DNA from: an uncultured Clostridia bacterium
GTDB lineage: Bacteria; Bacillota; Clostridia; Christensenellales; UBA1242
Assembly: GCA_934778125.1 (NCBI GenBank)
Contig: CAKVOF010000051.1
Span: 1-5,043 of the forward strand
Reading direction: 5' to 3'
DNA length: 5,043 bases
The notes beneath the pieces were generated by a model. The model was not told the origin of the DNA. It saw nothing but the letters and a program-made list of their open reading frames with translations, and made no database searches. Position 1 is the stretch's first letter, and every line of letters begins with the position of its first letter. The position numbers and the translations under genes are program-made. This document shows, in pieces, positions 1-5,043 of this stretch.

Positions 1-250
1 TTTCACCATTTAGAAGCGTGATTTGGTCAATACCATCATATTTAACTTTTATATCAATATCATTAATATGTTTTAAAACTTCATTAGTGTTGTTAACATC
101 AATGTTATTTTCTAAATAATATAAACCAATTGCCCTATATAGAGCACCTGTATTTAATTGAAAGATTCCAAGTTTATTAGCTAATCTTGTTGTGATTGTG
201 CTTTTACCTGCACCACTTGGCCCATCAATTGCAATAGTTAAGTTTCCCAT
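1..250 (-). CDS. cmk: Cytidylate kinase (CMP kinase), N-terminal part, cut by the window edge
   Basis: Cytosolic P-loop kinase that phosphorylates CMP and dCMP with ATP in pyrimidine nucleotide salvage. Only the first 83 codons are present, against about 220 in the family; the rest lies beyond base 1. The protein begins MGNLTIAIDGPSGAGKST, and residues 10-18 (GPSGAGKST) are the Walker A loop that binds ATP phosphates. Residues 32-40 (LNTGALYRA) match the family's D(T/S)GA-x-YR segment of the CMP-binding region, but with Asn33 where Asp is usual. The following LENNIDVNN also fits. The ATG at 250-248 has an AAGGAG Shine-Dalgarno site (264-259) at 8 bases spacing, and that site overlaps the rluB stop codon. 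The 12-base gap to rluB implies cotranscription and probably translational coupling. Family identity is clear from the motifs; the CMP-binding insert and the later catalytic residues cannot be seen here. Confidence 0.93.
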   Translation of the reverse strand, partial: MGNLTIAIDGPSGAGKSTITTRLANKLGIFQLNTGALYRAIGLYYLENNIDVNNTNEVLKHINDIDIKVKYDGIDQITLLNGE

Positions 251-262
251 TTCTCAAACTCC

Positions 263-970
263 TTAATTAAATATGTTCTTTATATCATTATCTGTTAAAG
301 TCTTAATTTTACCAGACTTTAAGTTACCCAACAGCAAATTCCCAATAGCTATTCGCTTCAGTTCTAAAACATTATAACCCACAGCTTTAAACATTCTTCT
401 AATTTGTCGATTTCTTCCTTCTGATATTTTAATAACGACTTTATATAACCCATCATCACATAATTCAGGATTAGAAACCTGAGCCGGTGATGTTTTTATC
501 ACATCGCCAATATCAACACCTTTTCTTAATTTAACTAAGTCAATTGGTTTTGGTGTTTTATTTAATTTTGCTTCGTATGTTTTCCATATCATTTTTGAAG
601 GGTGAATAACATTATTAGCAAACTCACCATCATTAGTTAACAATATTAAACCTTCAGTGTTGTAATCCAAGCGTCCAACTGGGAAAAGATTTATTGTTTT
701 ATCAACATAATCCATAACTGTTTTTCTTCCACGATCATCAGAAACTGTTGATAAAACCAACTTTGGTTTATTTAGCATTAAATAAATTTTATCTTCTATT
801 AATGTCAGTTTTTTATTATTACATATAACTTCATCTTTTTGTGGATCAATCTGGGTTGATAAAGAAATTATATTTGAGCCATTAACAAATACTTGTTTCT
901 TTAATATAAGTTCTTCAACTTTTCGCCTACTACCTAATCCGCATCTTGCTAAAAAAGAATTTATTCTCAT
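263..970 (-). CDS. rluB: 23S rRNA pseudouridine synthase, RsuA/RluB family
   Basis: Cytosolic enzyme that isomerises a specific uridine of 23S rRNA to pseudouridine during large-subunit assembly. The 235-residue product has the family's usual length and order. An S4 RNA-binding domain covers about residues 1-55 (MRINSFLARCGLGSRRKVEE at the start). The catalytic domain follows, with VGRLDYNTEGLILLTNDG at 98-115; Asp102 is the expected nucleophile. EGRNRQIRRM at 184-193 is the conserved C-terminal RNA-contact motif. The start was set at 970 rather than the ATG at 985 for three reasons: family proteins begin at MR-x-N-x-FLA, an AAAGGTGA ribosome site (980-973) precedes the inner ATG, and the promoter would place the transcript start within about 7 bases of the outer one. 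It heads its own unit and is followed 12 bases later by cmk. The close paralogue RsuA (16S) is possible, but Firmicute members in this neighbourhood are annotated RluB. Confidence 0.93.
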   Translation of the reverse strand: MRINSFLARCGLGSRRKVEELILKKQVFVNGSNIISLSTQIDPQKDEVICNNKKLTLIEDKIYLMLNKPKLVLSTVSDDRGRKTVMDYVDKTINLFPVGRLDYNTEGLILLTNDGEFANNVIHPSKMIWKTYEAKLNKTPKPIDLVKLRKGVDIGDVIKTSPAQVSNPELCDDGLYKVVIKISEGRNRQIRRMFKAVGYNVLELKRIAIGNLLLGNLKSGKIKTLTDNDIKNIFN

Positions 971-972
971 AC

Positions 973-980
973 TCACCTTT
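973..980 (-). promoter_or_regulatory. Ribosome binding site deciding the rluB start
   Basis: On the minus strand the sequence reads AAAGGTGA, ending 2 bases before the ATG at 970; its AAGG core is 5 bases away. No comparable site precedes the outer in-frame ATG at 985. This is the main local evidence for shortening the reading frame by five codons. Confidence 0.65.
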
Positions 981-998
981 ATCATTCATCTAATTCAT

Positions 999-1027
999 AT
1001 TATATAGATTTTAATTTAATATGTAAA
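999..1027 (-). promoter_or_regulatory. Sigma-A-type promoter for rluB-cmk
   Basis: Minus-strand hexamers are TTTACA at 1027-1022 (five of six matches to TTGACA) and TATAAT at 1004-999 (perfect), separated by exactly 17 bases. The transcript should start near base 992, giving a leader of about 22 bases before the ATG at 970, enough for the ribosome site at 980-973. It lies between the dac terminator and rluB, where a promoter is needed if that terminator works. AT-rich DNA produces such boxes by chance, but spacing, match and position all agree. Confidence 0.7.
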
Positions 1028-1038
1028 ATTAATAAATT

Positions 1039-1068
1039 AAAAAAAGAAAGTTTTTAAAACTTTCTTTT
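1039..1068 (-). terminator. Rho-independent terminator after dac
   Basis: Bases 1042-1054 and 1056-1068 form a perfect inverted repeat (AAAAGAAAGTTTT and its complement). In RNA the stem would be about 11-12 bp with a short loop. On the minus strand it is followed by seven T residues (1045-1039) and further T-rich sequence. The stem begins inside the dac TAA stop codon at 1069-1067. It has only two G-C pairs, so it may be leaky, but the U-tract and its place right at the operon end support termination of minus-strand transcription. Read in the plus direction it would also have a T run, but no plus-strand gene leads into it. Confidence 0.75.
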
Positions 1069-2242
1069 AATTACTTATTTGAAACTTTGAAATGATATTG
1101 TTTAATATATGTTTTATGTCAATATTTCTTGTTTCTTCGATTGTGTAAATATTTTCTTCAAACACAATTTCTCCATTTTTTAAAACAAATACTTTACCAA
1201 TCACACTATTTAATTCAATTGGAGCCACAACGCTATTAGGAAAGTCATATTTTACTTCATAGCTTTCTTTTTCAGATTTTAACACTGGTACTTTATAACC
1301 CCTAACATTTGCTATCCCAATATTGTTCACTTCACCACTTTCAACAATAACATCTGAAATATAATTATACGGCTTAACAAAAGTTACCATTTCGTATTCA
1401 TCTAAAGCTTTTTTGGTCAATCTTTCGCATTCCTCAAACATTGGGCCACAACTTAACACTACAGATATAATTTGCATATCATTTTCTTCATGTGCATTTA
1501 CCAAGCATCTGCCTGCATTATCAGTGAAACCTGTTTTCACTCCAATGCAATTTTCCATTTTAAACAATAATTTATTTTTATTTTTTAAATATCTTTTTTC
1601 ATGATTGTTTGTTTTTTCTATTGTGGCATACTTAGTTGTTGACACATCTCTAAAAATTTCGTTTTTAAGGGCATAAGATGTTATTAATGCCAAATCATAA
1701 GCTGTTGTGTAATGAGTTTTACTATCTAATCCATGAGGATTGTCATAGTGAGTGTTAACTGCACCAATTTTTTGCACAAAATTATTCATCTTTTTAACAA
1801 AAACTTCTAATCCACCAAAATGCTCAGCCAACGCCACTGCACAATCGTTACCACTAGCCAAAATAAGCCCCAAAAGGAGGTCTTTAACGCTTATTTGTTC
1901 ATCTTTATTTAAATATATGCTCGTACCCTCAACACCAACAGTTTTATCGCTTACAGTAATAATTTCATTAAGATCATCACATTCTTCAATCGCAAGAATT
2001 GCAGTTGTTATTTTTGTTACACTTGCCATGGGCAATTGAACATCTTTATTAAACTCATAAAGCACAGTATTTGTGTTGCCTTCTAAAACAACCATCGCTT
2101 TCGCCGGAGCAAAAATCTCAATAGGATCAGCCGAATATGCATAAACACTTAATGTTGGTGCGCTTAATGTGATAATTAATAAAATTAGAATAATTCTGGC
2201 AACAAAAAAATTAAATTTAACTTCAAATGACTTACTTATCAT
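1067..2242 (-). CDS. Secreted D-alanyl-D-alanine carboxypeptidase (penicillin-binding protein, peptidase family S11, DacF-like)
   Basis: Removes the terminal D-Ala from peptidoglycan pentapeptides outside the membrane, limiting cross-linking; it is a penicillin target. The 391-residue product is of normal length. Residues 1-35 are a signal peptide, with a hydrophobic core at about 12-32 and likely cleavage after VYA (33-35). All three active-site motifs are present: S74-V-T-K77 with the acylating serine, S130-G-N132, and K236-T-G238. A beta-rich C-terminal domain spans about 288-368, and residues 375-391 resemble the amphipathic helix that anchors these enzymes to the membrane. The ATG at 2242 has a very strong AGGAGG site 6 bases upstream and overlaps the end of gerW by 11 bases. 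Neighbouring gerW and scpAB suggest the DacF/DacB type, some members of which act in spore cortex formation. That assignment is inferred from context, so no symbol is given; the enzyme class is certain. Confidence 0.93.
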   Translation of the reverse strand: MISKSFEVKFNFFVARIILILLIITLSAPTLSVYAYSADPIEIFAPAKAMVVLEGNTNTVLYEFNKDVQLPMASVTKITTAILAIEECDDLNEIITVSDKTVGVEGTSIYLNKDEQISVKDLLLGLILASGNDCAVALAEHFGGLEVFVKKMNNFVQKIGAVNTHYDNPHGLDSKTHYTTAYDLALITSYALKNEIFRDVSTTKYATIEKTNNHEKRYLKNKNKLLFKMENCIGVKTGFTDNAGRCLVNAHEENDMQIISVVLSCGPMFEECERLTKKALDEYEMVTFVKPYNYISDVIVESGEVNNIGIANVRGYKVPVLKSEKESYEVKYDFPNSVVAPIELNSVIGKVFVLKNGEIVFEENIYTIEETRNIDIKHILNNIISKFQISN

Positions 2243-2621
2243 TTTTCTCCTCCTTTAAAACAATCTTTGAAAATGATTTATTTATAACATTCACCATATC
2301 TTCAACAATTGATGTTTCTTGATTGCAATTTACATATTTTATAGAATTATTCAATACACAAATAAAGCCAATTGGAATTATGCTAAATCCTGTTCCGCTA
2401 CCACCACTAAATGGTATATCATTCACTTTTTTCTTATCTACTTTATTTACTTTTGCTCCACCACTCAAACAACCAACATTAATTTTTGTAACTGGGATAA
2501 CAAAAGAACTATCACCAACTTTGATAGGCTTTCCTACAGATGCATTAACATCTAGAATTTCTTTAATATTAAGAAGTGTACTATTTATTACGTCTGCAAC
2601 ATTATCATCATTGTTTAACAT
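2232..2621 (-). CDS. ytfJ: GerW/YtfJ-family protein (sporulation-associated)
   Basis: A 129-residue member of the family called YtfJ or GerW in Bacillus, where it is made in the forespore and linked to germination; its biochemical activity is unknown. Numbering from the chosen start, the N-terminal part (about 8-30, ADVINSTLLNIKEILDVNAS) matches the usual 'NIKEMVDVNTIVG' region. Next come VIPVTKINVGCLSGG (about 41-55) and the family's glycine-rich PFSGGSGTGFSIIPIGFI (about 70-87). No signal peptide or clear transmembrane segment is seen. The start at 2621 is preferred over the ATG at 2627 because the AGGAG site at 2634-2630 is 8 bases from the first and only 2 from the second; the longer form would be 131 residues. 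It overlaps DUF2953 by 14 bases and dac by 11. Its last codons (KEEKNDK) also encode the dac ribosome site. A DUF2953-ytfJ pair also occurs in Bacillus as ytfI-ytfJ. Confidence 0.85.
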   Translation of the reverse strand: MLNNDDNVADVINSTLLNIKEILDVNASVGKPIKVGDSSFVIPVTKINVGCLSGGAKVNKVDKKKVNDIPFSGGSGTGFSIIPIGFICVLNNSIKYVNCNQETSIVEDMVNVINKSFSKIVLKEEKNDK

Positions 2622-3159
2622 CTCCATAACTCCTGCTAAATTGAGCTTTTAAAAAGGCCAATATCAAATCTAATAAAGATACAAATAACTTTACATTTAA
2701 CTCTATTTTAAATCCACCATCAAAATATTTATAAATGTTATTGATTCTAATTTTTGTATCAGAATTATTATTTTCTAATTTAATATAAAATATGTATTTA
2801 ATTAGAATTAAAAATGAAATAACTAATGCCACTATTGATGGGTTATATGAACTTATTTCTGTGGTTAAGTTAAAATTTGTTAAATATATATTTGAAAATA
2901 GATACAATCTTAAATCATTAATAAACTTTATGCTTTTTGCGCTTAAATCCACCTTAATTCTGACTTTTTTTCTTTTATTTATTAAATAAATATAGCCAAG
3001 CCTTATTTCGAATTCATAAGCTATAATCGGAATAAAATAAAATTTTATTATTAATCTACCATGATTGTTTTTTATATCATAATCCAATAACACTCTAAAT
3101 GCAAGCCTTATTGTCACAACAAAAAAAACTATAGTTGTTATCAAAAATACAATAAACAT
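2608..3159 (-). CDS. DUF2953 (YtfI-like) membrane protein
   Basis: A 183-residue protein of unknown function. It has an N-terminal hydrophobic segment at about 1-20, a basic beta-type region at 27-75 (RLIIKFYFIPIIAYEFEIRL, then KRKKVRIKV), a second hydrophobic stretch at about 105-127 and a third at about 155-172. This plan, the length and the position directly before ytfJ match the DUF2953/YtfI family; the primary sequence is divergent, so the family call leans on context. The region around SSYNPSIVALVISFLILI sits where members carry a 'GTGD-x-A' type motif, which is not preserved here. The ATG at 3159 is the only ATG that keeps the N-terminal membrane segment, and no in-frame start exists upstream before a stop. 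No Shine-Dalgarno site precedes it. A 12-bp inverted repeat flanks the start codon, and a 45-base gap separates the gene from scpB, unlike the overlaps elsewhere in the operon. Confidence 0.65.
   Translation of the reverse strand: MFIVFLITTIVFFVVTIRLAFRVLLDYDIKNNHGRLIIKFYFIPIIAYEFEIRLGYIYLINKRKKVRIKVDLSAKSIKFINDLRLYLFSNIYLTNFNLTTEISSYNPSIVALVISFLILIKYIFYIKLENNNSDTKIRINNIYKYFDGGFKIELNVKLFVSLLDLILAFLKAQFSRSYGDVKQ
2630..2634 (-). promoter_or_regulatory. Ribosome binding site deciding the gerW (ytfJ) start
   Basis: The minus strand reads AGGAG, followed by two possible in-frame ATGs at 2 bases (2627) and 8 bases (2621). Eight bases is normal spacing and two is too short, so the inner ATG is favoured. 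The site lies inside the last codons of the DUF2953 gene. Confidence 0.65.
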
Positions 3160-3171
3160 ACTATAGTTTTT
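3124..3171. repeat. 12-bp inverted repeat bracketing the DUF2953 start codon
   Basis: AAAAACTATAGT at 3124-3135 is perfectly complementary to ACTATAGTTTTT at 3160-3171, with 24 bases between. In the minus-strand transcript the first arm ends directly before the ATG (3159-3157), so the start codon opens the loop and the second arm lies in codons 9-12. The stem is AT-rich with only two G-C pairs. The arm core ACTATAGT is itself palindromic, so the arms could also act as paired protein-binding half sites. It may be a translational control structure, or chance in AT-rich DNA. Confidence 0.5.
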
Positions 3172-3204
3172 GTAATATTAAATAAAATAATCTAATTTTT
3201 TGTT

Positions 3205-3996
3205 TTATTTAAATTCTTTATTTAATTCTTTAATTTCATCCAACTCAAAATTAAGGTTTTCTAAAGCTTTTTCAAGCTCCTCAGCATCATGATCAATTTC
3301 ACTTGAAGAATACGCAACATTCACAACACCGCTCTCTAACTCATTTTCCATTTGCTCTATCATTTTTTTGTCATCTTCAGTTGGTTCATCTAACAAAATT
3401 TGTTCATCCTTGTTTTCTGGAATATCTCTGAAATCAAATAGACTATTATCTTTCTTTTCGGAATTAGTGTGTAAAACTTGAATTCTCTCCATTAATTCAT
3501 CATAATCAGGCAAATCATCTAATGATGTTAGATTGAACTTTTTCAAAAATGTGTCAGTTGTACCAAATAATAAAGGTTTTCCAATTGCATCTTTTCGCCC
3601 AACAACTTCTATTAAATTATTCTCTAGCAAAGTTGTTATTGCGTAGTCACTATTAAACCCTCTAAGATTTTCCACTTCTAGCCTTGTTATTGGCTGTTTA
3701 TAAGCGATAATTCCGCAAACTTCCATAACAACCCTTGTTAAAGCTCTTTCCCTAATTGGGTTTAAAACTTCAGCAACCATTTGAGCATTTTTTGGATTAG
3801 AACACAATTGCGCTTTTTCATTAAAAATTTGAAGATTTATACCCATTTCAAACTTTTCAAAATCTTCTTTAATTCCGTTAACAGCTTCTTTAACTTCATC
3901 ATTAGATATATTAAGTTTTTCTGCAATATCGTTAAAAGCCACTGCATCACCAGCAACAAACAATATTGATTCTATAACACTTTTCAAATTATCCAT
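3205..3996 (-). CDS. scpB: Segregation and condensation protein B, with long acidic C-terminal tail
   Basis: ScpB forms a dimer of winged-helix proteins that binds the ScpA kleisin and, with SMC, makes the condensin that organises and separates bacterial chromosomes. Residues 1-165 are a clear match: a first winged helix at about 1-75 (MDNLKSVIESILFVAGDAVA), then the diagnostic block at 93-162 with IIAYKQPITRLEVENLRG, NNLIEVVGRKDAIGKPLLFGTT and LKKFNLTSLDDLP. The product is 263 residues, while typical ScpB is about 180-200. The extra 85-90 residues (about 175-263) are strongly acidic and end in a likely coiled-coil helix (about 233-262, DAEELEKALENLNFELDEIKEL). The ATG at 3996 has an AGGAG site (4007-4003) 6 bases upstream and overlaps the scpA stop codon by 8 bases, which implies coupled translation of the two partners. 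Identity is certain; the role of the tail is unknown. Confidence 0.95.
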   Translation of the reverse strand: MDNLKSVIESILFVAGDAVAFNDIAEKLNISNDEVKEAVNGIKEDFEKFEMGINLQIFNEKAQLCSNPKNAQMVAEVLNPIRERALTRVVMEVCGIIAYKQPITRLEVENLRGFNSDYAITTLLENNLIEVVGRKDAIGKPLLFGTTDTFLKKFNLTSLDDLPDYDELMERIQVLHTNSEKKDNSLFDFRDIPENKDEQILLDEPTEDDKKMIEQMENELESGVVNVAYSSSEIDHDAEELEKALENLNFELDEIKELNKEFK

Positions 3997-4852
3997 TGTT
4001 TTCTCCTAATTCATCTTCTGAATTTTCATCATCTTCCCTTTTTTCGATTTGAATATCTTTAAACAAATCATTTTGAACAACTCTTATTTCTTGCAATTTT
4101 AATAATTCTAATAATGCCATAAATGTTGTAACAATTTCGTTTTTTGATATACTTGCAGAGAATAACTCACTAAACATAATTTTCTTTTTAACTATCAATG
4201 CATCTTTTATGCTAGCAATTTTATTTTCAACAGTAAATTTTTCTTTTTCAATTTCTTTTTCAGGTGGTTTATCAACAGCTTTTTCAGTTTTATTCATGAT
4301 TCGAATAAAAGCATCTAAAAGCATATCGAGTTGCATATCTTTCAAAACAATTCTATATTTATTCGCATCTGGTTCCGGTGACTTATAGAATCTATCTGTA
4401 CATTCTAGAGTTTTAAGTTTATCACATTCCTCTTTCAACATTAAATACTCTTTGATTCTAACTTCTTTTAGATACTCAGGATCTTCTTCCTCTTCTTCAG
4501 GTTCTCTAGTATATGGCAATAAACTTCTGCTCTTTATTTCAATCAATTCGGCAGCCATAACTATAAATTCACTTGCTTTTTCCATATCAATACTATCAAT
4601 ATCATTCATCATTTCGAGATATTGATCGGTAATATCGGCAAGCTTAACATCTTCAATTTCCATTTTATTTTTTTTGATTAAATGAAGAAGTAAATCCAAA
4701 GGTCCTTCAAAATCATCTAGTTTAAATGTGATACCCTCAGATTCATTCTCATTTTCCTCTGAAATTTCTTTATCAACATTGTGTACTACATCTAAGTCTG
4801 TTGTTGGTTCATTAGGAATTTTCTCATTAATTGCTGTATCTTTTTCTTCCAT
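3989..4852 (-). CDS. scpA: Segregation and condensation protein A (kleisin subunit of SMC-ScpAB)
   Basis: ScpA is the kleisin that closes the SMC ring: its N-terminal domain contacts the SMC neck, its C-terminal winged helix contacts the SMC head, and the middle binds ScpB. The core starts at about residue 41 with FKLDDFEGPLDLLLHLIKKNKMEIEDV, the family hallmark. It continues with DITDQYLEMM and the helical segment ASEFIVMAAELIEIKSRSLLP (93-113), followed by the usual acidic run EEEEED (119-124) and the C-terminal winged helix near 225-270 (VTTFMALLELLKLQEIRVVQ). The first 40 residues form an acidic, probably disordered extension that most homologues lack. The start was set at the ATG at 4852, which has AAGGA 9 bases upstream. 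A TTG at 4861 would add three residues but directly abuts that ribosome site. The gene begins 12 bases after the upstream membrane protein gene ends and overlaps scpB by 8 bases. Confidence 0.95.
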   Translation of the reverse strand: MEEKDTAINEKIPNEPTTDLDVVHNVDKEISEENENESEGITFKLDDFEGPLDLLLHLIKKNKMEIEDVKLADITDQYLEMMNDIDSIDMEKASEFIVMAAELIEIKSRSLLPYTREPEEEEEDPEYLKEVRIKEYLMLKEECDKLKTLECTDRFYKSPEPDANKYRIVLKDMQLDMLLDAFIRIMNKTEKAVDKPPEKEIEKEKFTVENKIASIKDALIVKKKIMFSELFSASISKNEIVTTFMALLELLKLQEIRVVQNDLFKDIQIEKREDDENSEDELGENNG

Positions 4853-4861
4853 TGTATACAA

Positions 4862-4866
4862 TCCTT
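4862..4866 (-). promoter_or_regulatory. Ribosome binding site deciding the scpA start
   Basis: The minus strand reads AAGGA, partly inside the stop codon (4867-4865) of the upstream gene. It is 9 bases from the ATG at 4852 and touches the alternative TTG at 4861, so the ATG is the better start. Confidence 0.65.
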
Positions 4867-5043
4867 ATATAATTAATTTCCATAAAGCTTCAATTGGATA
4901 TGTTAATCCATATATAATACTTTCAAAAATATTTGTAAATCTAAATATTATCAGCATTGCGATTAAAACTAGGTAGCCATTTTTCCTCATAAAAACAATA
5001 AATTTGTTATCATAACTGCACAATCCTTGAAGCAGGTTAAAGC
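4865..5043 (-). CDS. Probable M50 (site-2-type) membrane metalloprotease, C-terminal end only
   Basis: The last 58 codons of a gene entering from the right edge, open in frame from base 5041 to a TAA at 4867-4865. The peptide begins FNLLQGLCSYDNKF and continues with the hydrophobic segment GYLVLIAMLIIFRFTNIFES and a terminal YGLTYPIEALWKLII, so it is a membrane protein end. The pattern of Tyr, then an aromatic/basic helix, then 'R-x-x-GYL-x-LI' and a final hydrophobic helix resembles the C-terminus of short site-2-type proteases. A gene for such a protease commonly sits directly before scpA in clostridia. The zinc-binding HExxH and the Asp-Gly catalytic motifs would lie upstream, outside the window, so activity cannot be judged. 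No start is visible. It ends 12 bases before scpA and is probably the operon's upstream member. Another small membrane protein cannot be excluded. Confidence 0.55.
   Translation of the reverse strand, partial: FNLLQGLCSYDNKFIVFMRKNGYLVLIAMLIIFRFTNIFESIIYGLTYPIEALWKLII

Noticed and set aside
968..985. Outer ATG for rluB, giving a 240-residue product
   Set aside because: No ribosome site, almost no leader after the predicted transcript start, and family proteins begin at the inner MR-x-N-x-FL.
1752..2039. Open plus-strand frame of 95 codons opposite the carboxypeptidase gene, and similar shorter plus-strand frames at 1413-1604, 2319-2652, 2792-2989, 3781-3969 and 4728-4976
   Set aside because: All lie antisense to well-supported minus-strand genes, have no ribosome site of note, and encode compositionally odd peptides with no recognisable motif.
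2773..2807. 8-bp inverted repeat (TTCTAATT and AATTAGAA) inside the DUF2953 gene
   Set aside because: Short, all but two pairs A-T, long loop, inside coding sequence; expected by chance in DNA this AT-rich.
3160..3204. Internal promoter before the DUF2953 gene, for example a forespore sigma-factor site as reported for the Bacillus ytfI-ytfJ pair
   Set aside because: TATAGT lies immediately before the ATG and would start the transcript inside the gene; no matching -35 or convincing forespore-type boxes could be found by eye.
4850..4861. TTG start for scpA, three codons upstream of the ATG
   Set aside because: The AAGGA ribosome site directly touches the TTG, leaving no spacer, while its distance to the ATG is normal.
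1..5043. A previously undescribed multi-gene system
   Set aside because: Every gene fits a known core family or a known conserved neighbour, no mobile or defence hallmarks are present, and composition looks even across the window.

Overview
This AT-rich window carries one compact block of minus-strand genes and reads as chromosomal core from a low-GC Firmicute, most likely a clostridium or an uncultured relative. The reasons are the gene order, the strong AGGAG-type Shine-Dalgarno (SD) sites, and two genes tied to sporulating lineages: a GerW/YtfJ-type gene and a DacF-like carboxypeptidase. No convincing plus-strand gene, RNA gene, mobile element or CRISPR array is visible. Coding density is very high, and the longest stretch without a gene is about 96 bases.

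Layout in the direction of transcription (right to left). The window opens inside the C-terminus of a probable M50 site-2-type membrane protease (5043-4865). Then come scpA (4852-3989) and scpB (3996-3205), which encode the kleisin and winged-helix partners of SMC. A DUF2953 (YtfI-like) membrane protein (3159-2608), a GerW/YtfJ-family protein (2621-2232) and a secreted D-Ala-D-Ala carboxypeptidase (2242-1067) follow. ScpA/ScpB, DUF2953/GerW and GerW/Dac overlap by 8, 14 and 11 bases, so these six genes look like one operon. A U-tailed hairpin at 1068-1039 closes it, overlapping the dac stop codon.

A second unit starts just downstream. A good sigma-A-type promoter (TTTACA, 17-base spacer, TATAAT, 1027-999) drives rluB (970-263), a 23S rRNA pseudouridine synthase. 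It is followed 12 bases later by cmk (cytidylate kinase), which runs off the left edge after 83 codons.

Together the genes cover chromosome segregation (ScpAB), envelope and spore-associated functions (DUF2953, GerW, Dac), rRNA modification and nucleotide metabolism. This is a variant of a neighbourhood long known in Firmicutes, and I see no new defence or mobile system. The points most worth a second look are a 12-bp inverted repeat bracketing the SD-less start codon of the DUF2953 gene, the absence of spmA/spmB between dac and rluB, long acidic extensions on ScpA and ScpB, and an Asp-to-Asn change in a conserved Cmk motif. For scpA, gerW and rluB the start was moved downstream of the longest reading frame because SD spacing, and for rluB also the promoter and family alignment, favour the inner codon.
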